Below are positions 17,861-27,103 of a stretch of DNA of 64,000 nt, piece after piece. This DNA is from CAZWCE01 sp964632505 (lineage in GTDB: Bacteria; Planctomycetota; Planctomycetia; Pirellulales; Thermoguttaceae). The DNA lies in contig CAZWCE010000003.1 of assembly GCA_964632505.1 (NCBI GenBank), forward strand, positions 248,001 through 312,000, read 5' to 3'. Under the pieces are notes generated by a model. That model was not told the DNA's origin. It saw only the letters and a list, made by a program, of their open reading frames with translations, and did not search any database. How positions within the stretch are numbered: the first letter of the stretch is position 1; every line of letters starts with the position of its first letter. Made by a program: the position numbers and the translations under genes.

Positions 17861-19000
17861 ATGCAACTTATCAAAGCTTCTCTCCTTTTACCCATGGCGA
17901 TGATGCTGGCGATTCCCGCCGTCGCCATCGCGGAAGAGGGTCCCCCCAAACAGAAATCGCCGCGTGATTTCGGGAAACGACTTTTCGCGCGACTCGATCA
18001 GAACGACGACAAGAAGATCACCGAGGAGGAGATCCCCGAAAAAGCTCCGGAACGCCTGAAAGCTCTACTCAAAAAGGCGGATCGGAATGACGACAAGGTG
18101 CTCGAACCGAACGAACTCGCCGCCGCAGCCGCCAAAGTCAAGGATGGAGTGAACAAGAGAATCACCACTCGCAAAGACCGTCCCGGCATGCACCGCGGTC
18201 CTTGGGGGCCTCATTGGTCCAACAAAGCCGTCGCGATGCGACACCAAGCGATGAAAGCCCGCGCGAGGCACGGCAAGTCGATGCCGTCGAATCATTTTGG
18301 CCGTGGTGGGCCGTTCGCCCCCGATTTCGGTCCGACCAGAGGCTTCGGTCCTCCCATGCATCGCGGCCGCGGCATGGGCTCCTGCCCCCTCTGCGGCTCT
18401 TCTTGGAGCATGGGAAAGGGCCATCGCGGTGGTCCTCCCATGGCAGCCAAGTGGTGGATGATGCAGCGTGGAAATCCATTTGCAGCAAGCCGATCGCCTA
18501 GAGATTTCGGCCCTCCCGGACCGCACGCACCTAGGATGCGGGGACGTGATCATTGGAATAGATATGGACACCCGTATCAAAACCCCCGAAGAGAAATGCG
18601 TGGTTGCCCACAAGTGGACGGCGGAGAATGTCCTCGGATGGGCGAAACACCAGGACCGTGGATGAACAATAATGATGGAAGAGCAACACCTCCTCCTTTC
18701 GAACCGAAGGGACCTCGCGGTCGGATGCAAGGACGTCGCCCCGGCCCGGAAGGCGGGCCTCCCATGGAACGCGGTCCCGGCATGGGACGCGGCCCTGGTG
18801 CTGATGGTCCCCCGATGGGACGCGGTCCCGGAATGGGGCGCGGTCTTCGCGGTCCCATGATGGACGAGCCGATCCTCCCGCCGAAAAAGGAACAACGGGT
18901 GGACGAGAAAAATGAGGTGGTGAAGGAAAAGGAGAAGGAAGAAAAGTCCTCGGAGAAGGACACCACCGAAAAGAAGAAAGAGAAAAAAGAGGAGGAGTGA
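17861..19000 (+). CDS. Exported EF-hand protein with Gly/Pro/Met/His-rich region and Lys/Glu tail
   Basis: A 379-residue protein with a signal peptide ending near AIAEE and a ribosome site GGAGG before the ATG. Two EF-hand loops are visible, DQNDDKKITEEE (46-57) and DRNDDKVLEPNE (74-85), so calcium binding is likely. Residues 100-330 are low complexity, rich in Gly, Pro, Met, Arg and His, with a CPLC motif and tandem 'RGPGMG' units that may be prone to copy-number change. The last 35 residues are nearly all Lys and Glu. EF-hand pairs followed by such tails are common in exported planctomycete proteins; role unknown. Confidence 0.8.
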   Translation: MQLIKASLLLPMAMMLAIPAVAIAEEGPPKQKSPRDFGKRLFARLDQNDDKKITEEEIPEKAPERLKALLKKADRNDDKVLEPNELAAAAAKVKDGVNKRITTRKDRPGMHRGPWGPHWSNKAVAMRHQAMKARARHGKSMPSNHFGRGGPFAPDFGPTRGFGPPMHRGRGMGSCPLCGSSWSMGKGHRGGPPMAAKWWMMQRGNPFAASRSPRDFGPPGPHAPRMRGRDHWNRYGHPYQNPRREMRGCPQVDGGECPRMGETPGPWMNNNDGRATPPPFEPKGPRGRMQGRRPGPEGGPPMERGPGMGRGPGADGPPMGRGPGMGRGLRGPMMDEPILPPKKEQRVDEKNEVVKEKEKEEKSSEKDTTEKKKEKKEEE

Positions 19001-19037
19001 TCGAGTCGAAGAAACGATGACCTCCCGGGAAAAGTAA

Positions 19038-19078
19038 AAGGGCATCGCACGACGTTTCAGACGCCGTGGGATGCCCTT
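19038..19078 (-). terminator. Hairpin between convergent genes, terminator mainly for serC
   Basis: AAGGGCATC (19038-19046) pairs with GATGCCCTT (19070-19078), extended by an inner CACG/CGTG. Read on the minus strand the stem is followed by TTTT, so it best serves the serC transcript; the plus side has few T residues. Confidence 0.75.
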
Positions 19079-19134
19079 GCTCATTTCTCTTGGCGATGAC
19101 GGAACGCGCGGAGGTCAGCCGCGCGAAGAATCGA

Positions 19135-20229
19135 TCAGCCGTTTTTCTTGGCAAAGTCGACCATGAAATCGCGGAGCGCCTCGACGCCTTCGACCGGCAT
19201 GGCGTTGTAGATCGAGGCACGGAAACCGCCGACCGAACGGTGCCCTTTGAGCGTGGTCAATCCATTCTGGGCCGACTCGGCGAGAAACTCGTTCTCGAGC
19301 GTCTCATTAGGCAGCCGGAACACGACGTTCATGATGGAACGATCTTGCGGATGGGCCGGGCAATCGTAGAAGCCGTCCGTATCGTCGATCACATCGTAGA
19401 GCATCTTCGCCTTTTCGCGATTGATTTGGTACATCTTCTCCAGCCCGCCGATGTCGTCGCGGAGCCACTCGGTGACCAGTTTCACCATGTAGATGGCGAA
19501 ACACGGGGGCGTGTTGAGCAGCGACTTCGCTTTGTCGAGATTCTTATAGCTCAGCATATTCGGTAGGTCGTCGGGGCAGCGCTCGATCAAATCGTCGCGC
19601 ATGACGACGAGCGTCACGCCGGCGGGGCCGACATTCTTCTGCGCACAAGCGTACAGCATGCCGTATTTGCTGATATCCACCGGCCGACACAGGATGTCGG
19701 AAGAGGCGTCGCACAGCAGCGGGAGATCGCCCACTTCCGGCTCCTGCTGCCACTGGATGCCCTGGATCGTTTCGTTCGAGGTGAAGTGGACGTAACCGGC
19801 GTTCGCGTCGAGCTCGATCTCCTTGTTCAAAGGATTACGGGTATATTTTTCCTCGGCACCGTCCCAGGCCACATGCGTCTTGCACTGCGTCTTCGCTTCG
19901 CCGATCGCCTTCTTTCCCCACGAACCGGTCAGAATGTAATCGGCCACCTGATCGGTCCCGGCGAGGAGGTTCATCGGCGCCATGGCGAACTGTAGTTGGG
20001 CTCCTCCTTGCAGGAAAAGCACACTGTAATTGTCAGGAATAGACATCAAGTCGCGAAGATTCGCTTCCGCCGTCTCGATGATCTCGACGAACGTCTTGGA
20101 ACGATGACTGATCTCCATCACCGAACTGCCCACGCCGGGCAAGGCCAACAATTCTTCCTGTGCCTTTTTCAAAACGGGAACCGGCAACACGGCGGGGCCC
20201 GCGGAGAAGTTATAAACACGTTCTTGCAT
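19135..20229 (-). CDS. serC: Phosphoserine aminotransferase
   Basis: SerC transaminates 3-phosphohydroxypyruvate to phosphoserine and, in the vitamin B6 pathway, makes the substrate of PdxA. The 364-residue protein starts with the diagnostic VYNFSAGPAVLP and has FLQGGAQLQFAMAPMNLL, the aspartate segment CDASSDI, and the PLP-binding Lys198 in YACAQKNVGPAG. The C-terminal GHRSVGGFRASIYNA contributes phosphate-binding residues. The family pattern starts at the ATG at 20229; the ribosome site is weak. Convergent with the EF-hand gene, with a shared terminator hairpin between them. Confidence 0.97.
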   Translation of the reverse strand: MQERVYNFSAGPAVLPVPVLKKAQEELLALPGVGSSVMEISHRSKTFVEIIETAEANLRDLMSIPDNYSVLFLQGGAQLQFAMAPMNLLAGTDQVADYILTGSWGKKAIGEAKTQCKTHVAWDGAEEKYTRNPLNKEIELDANAGYVHFTSNETIQGIQWQQEPEVGDLPLLCDASSDILCRPVDISKYGMLYACAQKNVGPAGVTLVVMRDDLIERCPDDLPNMLSYKNLDKAKSLLNTPPCFAIYMVKLVTEWLRDDIGGLEKMYQINREKAKMLYDVIDDTDGFYDCPAHPQDRSIMNVVFRLPNETLENEFLAESAQNGLTTLKGHRSVGGFRASIYNAMPVEGVEALRDFMVDFAKKNG

Positions 20230-20546
20230 GGTTTTCGTATCCTGCCTGTTAGAAGGAAAAGAATAGGTACCAGATCTACCGAGCTCTGCTTAAGATAATT
20301 TTTTATCTATTGCAGAACGTCTACATTAATCGCTTTTTGATTTTTTGGTAAGTGGGGGCACCCCCCGATCCTGCAAGTTTTTCTAAACTTTCCCTCATCG
20401 CCTTTCCGAAGGACCGGCTGCCGGGGTTTGTCCCTTGCGGAACGGAACATTTTTTGCTAGCTTGAATCGGAAAACTTGTCCCTTGCTCGTCATGATTCTT
20501 CGTGACCAGTCTACGTTATTTTTATTGAATCTTCCGGAGCCCGCCG
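20230..20546. other. Divergent spacer
   Basis: This 317-bp spacer lies between serC and the zinc-ribbon gene. It is A/T-rich near 20290-20350 and has a short GGGGG/CCCCC hairpin near 20355-20370 with no T tract. No clear promoter pair. Confidence 0.35.
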
Positions 20547-21182
20547 ATGTGCCCGTCCGACAATCCTTACCAGCCGACCGAATCGAAGGACCCGTTGCTG
20601 GAAGCCTACCACCACCGCGAACAAGAGGACAACGACCGCTATCAGGCCGCCGAAGCACGCTGGCCCCGATGCCCCGAGTGCGGGCAATGCCGCATCACAC
20701 GGTGCCCCTATTGCAAAACGATCGGAATTCGCTTCCCGCTGGCCGACGAGCAATTCAGTCGGGCGGAATTCTTCGCCGATGACGAACAGGCCCAAAAGGA
20801 AGGGAAACCGATCTCAACCTGCGGATGCAGCAGCAAAGGATGCGATTCCGACGTACCGGATGCGGGGGAAGAAGCTTCCCGGCACCCCCATCCTCAGGAC
20901 GAAATCGCCCCTGGGCGGCCTCCCGAGCTGACGCTGCTTTGCCCGGTGTGCGACGAAGCGTTTCTACCCGCTTTTGCACGGCAGTGCGAATGGTGCAACC
21001 ATCCATTCGCCGATGGTGAGACATTCTACGTCGAACGGGTCAAGCATCCAGGGGGACCCATCCCGCTCCTTTCCGCGGCGATTCATGAAATGGGAGAGAA
21101 TCCCCGGGTCTTCGTGGTGCTGCTGATGGTCCTCAGCCTTGCGGTCGCCGGTGGCCTCTATCTTTGGTGGGTCGTTCAATGA
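20547..21182 (+). CDS. Zinc-ribbon protein with C-terminal membrane anchor
   Basis: A 211-residue protein with three Cys pairs in its first 60 residues and beyond (CPECGQCRITRCPYC), a CGC/C stretch in the middle, and a second ribbon CPVCDEAFLPAF...CEWC near residues 131-150. A single hydrophobic helix (VFVVLLMVLSLAVAGGLYLWW) ends the protein, so it is probably tail-anchored with the ribbons in the cytoplasm. No enzyme motif. Similar zinc-ribbon/tail-anchor proteins are common in Planctomycetota; role unknown. Start chosen at the first ATG, just upstream of the charged N-terminus. Confidence 0.75.
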   Translation: MCPSDNPYQPTESKDPLLEAYHHREQEDNDRYQAAEARWPRCPECGQCRITRCPYCKTIGIRFPLADEQFSRAEFFADDEQAQKEGKPISTCGCSSKGCDSDVPDAGEEASRHPHPQDEIAPGRPPELTLLCPVCDEAFLPAFARQCEWCNHPFADGETFYVERVKHPGGPIPLLSAAIHEMGENPRVFVVLLMVLSLAVAGGLYLWWVVQ

Positions 21183-21374
21183 ACCGCCGTTGCTGAGAGG
21201 CCGCCGATCGAAGACGGTCCTTCTCGCCTCATCTGTGCAAAGGACGGCGGCAATTTCCATGAAACAAGGCGCAACGATCCATTGCTGTTTCCGGATCTCA
21301 TGTGATTTTTCGGAAACAAGATCTCCCTGTGATCGATTCTCGGGTCAGCCTTGTGCTGGAAGAAGAAAAAACGC

Positions 21375-21605
21375 TTAACGTTCGCGGAAGGTGATGCGGC
21401 CTCGGCTCATGTCGTAGGGGCTGAGCTCCACGGCGACGCGGTCGCCGGGGACGACACGGATCCGAAACTTGCGCATCTTGCCGGCCAGACGGCAAAGGAC
21501 GGTGTGATCGAGGTCGTCGAGCTTGACGCGAAACGCACCTCGGACTTCTTCGGTCACGGTACCGGTTGCTTCAATGGCTTCTTCTTTGACTTTTTGTTCA
21601 GCCAA
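21375..21605 (-). CDS. infA: Translation initiation factor IF-1, TTG start
   Basis: IF-1 occupies the ribosomal A site during initiation. The product, 76 residues, is a single S1-like OB fold: GTVTEEVRGAFRVKL, AGKMRKFRIRVVPGDRV and the family-typical end VELSPYDMSRGRITFR. The start is inferred as TTG at 21605 because GAAGGAG lies 8 nt upstream and the next residues (AEQKVKEEAIEA) lead straight into the fold; no ATG is available at the right place and the ATG at 21716 would add 37 unlikely residues. It stands alone rather than in a ribosomal protein operon. Confidence 0.92.
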   Translation of the reverse strand: MAEQKVKEEAIEATGTVTEEVRGAFRVKLDDLDHTVLCRLAGKMRKFRIRVVPGDRVAVELSPYDMSRGRITFRER

Positions 21606-22307
21606 ACCTGGAACTCCTTCTGTCAGTATCTCGGAATCGCTCTTAAAAAAACACGGCCAGGGGGCCCGAAAAAGACGTTTTACCGGGCCTCGTGTTTCCC
21701 GGCGACAGGCGAGCAAAACAACCTGCCGGTCAGAAAGAGAGGTCTTCCCTCAAGGAGAGGGGGATACGACTCTCTTGCGACGACATTTTCATCGCAACGG
21801 CTTGACATACGGAAAACGAAGAGTTCCCCTCATATTTTCTTGTCGATCGTTTCGTTGCGACATCCGTTCTGAAAATGCCAGTTAACGAATATTTTACTCT
21901 TCCTAGTTCTTTCTTCCAGGGCGGTTGCGCTCATTTTTTCGTTTTTCCCGGAGAAATCCGCCCCCTGGGAGTCTTTTCAGGCGCTCTGGTGCGAAAAAAC
22001 TCTTCGGCCGGCTGTCGGGATATCGAATCGACGCATCCGATATTTTTTTCGGTCTTTTTTGTTTTTATTGAACATTCTTTTGTTTTTCTGGAACTTTTTT
22101 CCTTTCCGACCTATCTAAAGCCCGCTTCATTCCGGAAAAGATCGACAAATAATGCTTTTTTTCGTTTTTCACTATTCCAACGCTTTTCACGGTTATGCGG
22201 TTTGATTAATATGATAGTATCGTGTTGATTGATCGCGTCGGTACGCCAACGCGCGGATCGCAAGCGGAAACATGCTTGTTCTCTTGACAGCAGGAGGGTG
22301 GGACAAG
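21606..22307. other. Divergent A/T-rich spacer
   Basis: This 702-bp spacer lies between infA (minus) and the giant exported protein gene (plus). The part 22020-22180 is strikingly T-rich on the plus strand with repeated TTTTT runs. TATGAT at 22210-22215 could be a -10 for the plus-strand gene but the -35 is poor. No RNA gene recognised. Confidence 0.45.
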
Positions 22308-25300
22308 ATGACAAGACCTAAAAAGCTTCCGAGACAACCCCGGCGGAAAGTCCTCCGCCTGGAGCCTCTGGAAGACCGCTTGGCACTCTCGCTTTCGGTG
22401 CCCGTTCTCGAGAACCAGTTGCCCGCCTTCGAACCGAGCGCCCAGGAGCAGGAACTATTCGAATTGATCAATCGGATGCGGATGGACCCGCAAGGCGAAC
22501 TCGGCTATCTTTTCGAATCGACCACCCCCAGGCTTGAAGCCAATGATGGCCGGATCGACGACGTACTCGATGATTTTGAATATCCGACACGAACCCAGCT
22601 TCTGACCGAATGGCAAGATCTCACCCCCGCCCCCCCGTTGGCATGGAACGAATCGCTGACGGCGGCCGCTCACGACCATTCGAACAAAATGGTGGAAGCC
22701 AACGAACAAGCGCACACGATCACATCCCTCCACGAACCGCCCCTGCCGGACCGTGTCGCGAATGCCGGATACGACCCGCTCATCCACTGGGACGAGGAGA
22801 AGCAGGAATACGTGCTCGCCTTGAGCGAGAATATCTACGCGTTCGGGAAGGGATCCTACGGCGACTTCAGCGCCGCCTCCTTCACCCATGCCGCGTTCGC
22901 GATCGATTGGGGCAATCCCGACGCGAAGCACCGCGAAAACATCATGGATGCCCTCTATTCCGAAGTCGGCATCTCGATGATCCGCGAGACCAACCCGGAC
23001 AACACCGTCGGGTCCGTCGGCGAGTGGATCACCACCGTCGACTTTGCTTCGCCCCAGAGCAGTTCCACGCAGGACGGCGGATGGCTGGTCGGCGTCGCCT
23101 ATGACGACGCCAACGGCAACCATAGCTACGACGCCGGCGAGGGATTAGGGAACGTTCCGCTGTTGGTCGAAGCGGACGACGGCACCTCCTATCAAATCAC
23201 CACGATGGAGGCCGGCGGATACCAGCTCTTCCTGGAAAGCGGGACGTACACCGTGACCGCTTCGGGAGAGCATTTCAGCCGCCTCATCACCAAGCCGTTT
23301 TATATCAACCATCATAACGCCAAGGTCGATTTCCTGAAGCAGGACGCCGAGAACATACCTCCGGAGCTCGATCTGAACGGCCCCGATGTCGATGGGGTCG
23401 GTTACCGGAACATCTTCGTCGAAGGAGGCGATCCGGTGGCGATCGTCGCGCCCGATTGGACCATCACCGACGAAGACGACCGAGAACTGCATTCGGCCCA
23501 GGTCTACCTCGTCGACCGCCCCGACGGCCAGATGGAACTGCTCGACGTGGACACCGCCGAAACCGACCTGATCGCCCGATTCGATTCCTCCACCGGCGTT
23601 TTGACGATCGAAGGCACCCAGCCGATCAGCCTCTATCGTCAGGTCCTTTCCACGCTGACCTACATCAACGTGAGCGACCGGGCCGATCTCTCGGAGCGCG
23701 CGATCCACATTTCCGTCTTCGACGGTGTCGACCCGAGCGACGAGGTCGTTTCGACGTTGCGGATCGAACCCTCTTCCCTGCCCGCTCTATCGATCTCCTC
23801 CCCCGAAATGGTCGAAGGCGACGAGGGCGCTATGCAATTGGGGTTCCAACTGACGCTCAGTGAAGCCCCACGGCGGGAAATCACGCTCGATTACGAGCTT
23901 CAGGCCGGCACCGCACAGCCGGGCGTCGATTATCATTCCGACGGCCCCGGTCAAATCACTTTCGCGGCCGACCAGACCGAGGCGACCGTCTACGTTCCGG
24001 TGCTGACGAATTTCCTCGGCGAAGAGGACAAATCCTTCACCTTCGCTTTGACCGGCTTCCAAGGCGTGCATTGCGATCAGCCCACGGCATTGGGCACGAT
24101 TCTCGACGACGACAACTACATCGAATTGGGAGAAGTCGCCCACTGGGTCGGCCCGAACGTCGATCCGACCGAGCGACGTCAATTGTACGCTTTCGAGCCG
24201 GAGCACGACGGCCACTACGCATGGGACGCCCTCTATTCCGGAAGCGCCGACGATGTTCGCCTCGAGGTCTACCAAGGCTCGCATCAGGGCGCCCCGTTGG
24301 CCACCTCCACCTTCGTCAACGGTGATCGCCAACATCTTTCTTTCGTGGCCGACGACCTGAACACCTACGTCGTCAAGGTGACCGGAAACGTTCCAATCGA
24401 GCAACTTCGCATGAGCTTGATCGCCCGGGAAGATCCGGAGAATCGGGAAATCGAGTTGGTCGGGCGGCCCGGAGTCCTGGACGAATTCGTCATCGACATG
24501 CGCGACGGCTTCCAGGTGGGTCTCGGCGACCTTTTCACCTCCTACCAGCCCCAGCTCTTCGATCGCATCCTCCTCAACGGCATCGACCCGCAAGACCGAC
24601 TCACCATCGTCGGAAGCGATGCCCATGAACTCGCCGTGCTCGACGCTTCGAATCCCGTGGTGGAAATCGGCGAGGAACAGCTCGAGCTCGGCGGCATTGA
24701 AAACATCGATTATTTCGGAAGCGGCGGCCTGGACACCCTCTTACTTCGCGGAACCGACGGCAGCGACCGATTGAGTTTCGAGAGCGGCACGGCCACTTTT
24801 TCCGGACCGAACTTCCGATACCGCACCTTCGGCGTGGAGACGGTCCAGGTCGAGGGCATCGGCGGCGAGGACAAGGCCTCCTTCCTCGACACCCTCGACA
24901 ACGATCTCCTCTCCCTCACTTCGGGACGCGTCTCACTGGTCGGAGACGGCTACCGACTCGACGCACTCGATTTCGAGCACCTGATCGCGACCGCCTCGGT
25001 CGAAGGCTACGACCGCGCCATCCTGTACGGAAAAGACAACGCCCTGATCCGCATGAGCGACAATGTCTCCACCTATCGCTCCGGCGATCTGTACTACATT
25101 GCCGAAGGATTCGAGGAAGTGACCGCCATGGAAGTCGACGACACGCAGAACCGCGTCGTCCTCTTGGGGAGTTCCGGCAACGACGATTTCAACGCCATGG
25201 CCGGATTCGCAACCGCCACCAATCACCGCGATTCCTACATCCATCAGGTCTTCGGTTTCGATGAGATCATCCTCCCCGGCGAAACCATCGGCCTGGACCA

Positions 25301-25592
25301 CTGCCGCATGCCGATGCCGCTTCCCGACGAAACCTGGTCCGAAATGGAAGATCACTTCCTGCTGACCGGTCCTCGGGGACAGATCGAAATCGATATGAGC
25401 ATCCCCGTGCAATGGTATGAGCGAGAAACTACCGGCTCCCAGACTTCCCATACCAACCTCGAAACAATGGCCACCTTTGCCCTCTTGGCCGACGAAGACG
25501 ACCGGCACGACGAAGAGGAAGAAACATCGGCCGCCCGGCCACAGGCGACCGATCAAGTGCTGCTCGATTTCTATTACGGCACCGACAAGTGA
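22308..25592 (+). CDS. Giant exported protein: LEPR-XLL motif, CAP, SdrD-B-like, Calx-beta domains
   Basis: A 1094-residue protein starting at the ATG at 22308, with AGGAGG 10 nt upstream. The N-terminus has the planctomycete LEPR-XLL motif (RKVLRLEPLEDRLALS). Domains in order: CAP/SCP-like (about 48-250; begins FELINRMRMD, includes LAWNESLTAAAHDHSNKM and HRENIM), an SdrD B-like repeat (about 258-330, DDANGNHSYDAGEG), a cadherin-like region (351-477), a Calx-beta domain (494-602, PGVDYHSDGPGQITF), a PPC-like beta domain (607-704), then a long beta-rich region with GSGGLDTLLLRGTDGSD-type motifs to an acidic end. It is surface or secreted, probably binding calcium and acting in attachment or degradation; enzymatic activity is not shown. 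Convergent with the CE15 gene, 21 bp apart. Confidence 0.88.
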   Translation: MTRPKKLPRQPRRKVLRLEPLEDRLALSLSVPVLENQLPAFEPSAQEQELFELINRMRMDPQGELGYLFESTTPRLEANDGRIDDVLDDFEYPTRTQLLTEWQDLTPAPPLAWNESLTAAAHDHSNKMVEANEQAHTITSLHEPPLPDRVANAGYDPLIHWDEEKQEYVLALSENIYAFGKGSYGDFSAASFTHAAFAIDWGNPDAKHRENIMDALYSEVGISMIRETNPDNTVGSVGEWITTVDFASPQSSSTQDGGWLVGVAYDDANGNHSYDAGEGLGNVPLLVEADDGTSYQITTMEAGGYQLFLESGTYTVTASGEHFSRLITKPFYINHHNAKVDFLKQDAENIPPELDLNGPDVDGVGYRNIFVEGGDPVAIVAPDWTITDEDDRELHSAQVYLVDRPDGQMELLDVDTAETDLIARFDSSTGVLTIEGTQPISLYRQVLSTLTYINVSDRADLSERAIHISVFDGVDPSDEVVSTLRIEPSSLPALSISSPEMVEGDEGAMQLGFQLTLSEAPRREITLDYELQAGTAQPGVDYHSDGPGQITFAADQTEATVYVPVLTNFLGEEDKSFTFALTGFQGVHCDQPTALGTILDDDNYIELGEVAHWVGPNVDPTERRQLYAFEPEHDGHYAWDALYSGSADDVRLEVYQGSHQGAPLATSTFVNGDRQHLSFVADDLNTYVVKVTGNVPIEQLRMSLIAREDPENREIELVGRPGVLDEFVIDMRDGFQVGLGDLFTSYQPQLFDRILLNGIDPQDRLTIVGSDAHELAVLDASNPVVEIGEEQLELGGIENIDYFGSGGLDTLLLRGTDGSDRLSFESGTATFSGPNFRYRTFGVETVQVEGIGGEDKASFLDTLDNDLLSLTSGRVSLVGDGYRLDALDFEHLIATASVEGYDRAILYGKDNALIRMSDNVSTYRSGDLYYIAEGFEEVTAMEVDDTQNRVVLLGSSGNDDFNAMAGFATATNHRDSYIHQVFGFDEIILPGETIGLDHCRMPMPLPDETWSEMEDHFLLTGPRGQIEIDMSIPVQWYERETTGSQTSHTNLETMATFALLADEDDRHDEEEETSAARPQATDQVLLDFYYGTDK

Positions 25593-25613
25593 GTTCCGAG
25601 GCGCTCTCGCCTT

Positions 25614-26948
25614 CTACTTCTTCCCGAGATGCTTGTCGGCGAAGTCGAGATACCGCCGCCAATCGTAATCCGTCACGTCGTGCCCGCCGGAACGGACATG
25701 GTAGCCGATCGTCTCTCCCACCGGCTGATTCACCTCGGGCATTTCACGACAGTCGCCGATGCCTTCGGTTCCGAGAAGCCGGTAGACCGGATCGGCATGC
25801 AATGCCGAAAGGAATTCCCCGCGAGGATCCGCCCAGCGATCCTCTTCGGCGCTGGCCACATACACCGGTCGAGGCGCCATTAGCGCGATCAGCTCGTGCT
25901 GGTCGACCGGCAGTTGCTCGACCGCATGGTTATAACGCACAAAATGATCGCAGAACCAGTGGGGGAATGATTGATTGATGCGGGCGACCGTTTCGCCGAA
26001 CTCACGCCGTGAAAGGGCGGCTCCTCCGCAGCCGGAATTGTTCGAAATGACCATCGCGAAGCGGGGATCCCTCGCCCCGGCCCAGAGCGACGTCTTGCCC
26101 AGCCGCGAGTGCCCCATCACCGCGACCCACTCACCGTCGACGGCCGGCTCTTCGATCAGGTAGTCGAGCCCCCGACTCAGTCCCCAGGCCCAAGCCCCGA
26201 TGGAACCCCATTGATCGGGATTGGGCTGCCGCTGATCCGGGCGATAAAAATGGGGATGAACCCCATTCTGAAAGCCGTCGTCGAAGTCGGGATCGATATC
26301 TCCGTAATAGGCGGTCGCCAAGGCATATCCCCGATCGACGATCATCTTGATCGGCCATCGGTCGGCGGCCACCCCGCGGCGTTCGGCGGTCGCCGTGTGA
26401 TGTTCCACCCCTTCGCGATTACGGACCCAAGAGTCGGTCACCAGCACGCCTTCTTCGTCGGTCACCGTGTGATTGCCCTGGAAATTCAAGGCGATGAACG
26501 CAGGCACCGGTTTCGACGCATTCTTCGGAATATAGACCAAAAGGTCCATATGGGGGCCATCGTCGTCACCGGTGAAGTGCAGTCGAACCTGCTTGCGGAT
26601 CGCCTTGCCGTTCAAGGCGTCGTCCTTCACGTCAAGAACTTCTGCGCGAACATCTTCCGGAGCGATCCCCCCTTCGGGCACTTCGCCGTACACCCGGCTC
26701 TGAAAGAGCGAGAGGATTTCGCCACGACGTTCCTTTCGCCAATGATCGGCCGTTTCGACCGGCTCCCCCTCCTGGTCGACCAGCGGATCGGGCAATTCAT
26801 AGTCCGGCACGTTCGACTCGTCGTAGTTCGGCTCAAACTTCTGTGCCTTCGCCACCGAAGCCTGCATCACCAGAAGCATCGCAAGTGAAACGATCGAAGC
26901 GGCCCCGACCATGAACGCGGTCTTGCCAATGAAGTTGTTTCTGTACAT
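25614..26948 (-). CDS. Glucuronoyl esterase, carbohydrate esterase family 15
   Basis: CE15 enzymes cleave ester bonds between 4-O-methyl-glucuronic acid of xylan and lignin alcohols. The 444-residue alpha/beta hydrolase has an N-terminal signal (hydrophobic segment ending near SVAKAQ). The nucleophile is in VMGHSRLGKTSLW (Ser281), matching the family's G-x-S-R-x-G-K motif, and the catalytic His is in RSGGHDVTDYDW (His423). Start has AAGGAG seven bases upstream. Its presence supports use of plant cell-wall polymers, in line with xylA at 37225. Activity on other sugar esters is possible. Confidence 0.88.
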   Translation of the reverse strand: MYRNNFIGKTAFMVGAASIVSLAMLLVMQASVAKAQKFEPNYDESNVPDYELPDPLVDQEGEPVETADHWRKERRGEILSLFQSRVYGEVPEGGIAPEDVRAEVLDVKDDALNGKAIRKQVRLHFTGDDDGPHMDLLVYIPKNASKPVPAFIALNFQGNHTVTDEEGVLVTDSWVRNREGVEHHTATAERRGVAADRWPIKMIVDRGYALATAYYGDIDPDFDDGFQNGVHPHFYRPDQRQPNPDQWGSIGAWAWGLSRGLDYLIEEPAVDGEWVAVMGHSRLGKTSLWAGARDPRFAMVISNNSGCGGAALSRREFGETVARINQSFPHWFCDHFVRYNHAVEQLPVDQHELIALMAPRPVYVASAEEDRWADPRGEFLSALHADPVYRLLGTEGIGDCREMPEVNQPVGETIGYHVRSGGHDVTDYDWRRYLDFADKHLGKK

Positions 26949-27103
26949 TTTTTTCTCCTTGGATCAATCAGTTCTCGGGTCGTCGCCGACTCGGTCTTCG
27001 AATCGGGAAGACTCCATGCTTTCGCTTTCAGGTTAGCAAATTCCGGCGGCGTTTTCGCGGGGGGACCGCCATTTTTTCTCATTCCGCTTAGACGATGGGC
27101 TTT

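Noticed and set aside
22284..22289. TTGACA just before the giant exported protein gene as a -35 box
   Set aside because: It lies within 25 bp of the start codon and overlaps the ribosome-site region, so no transcript could start in time.
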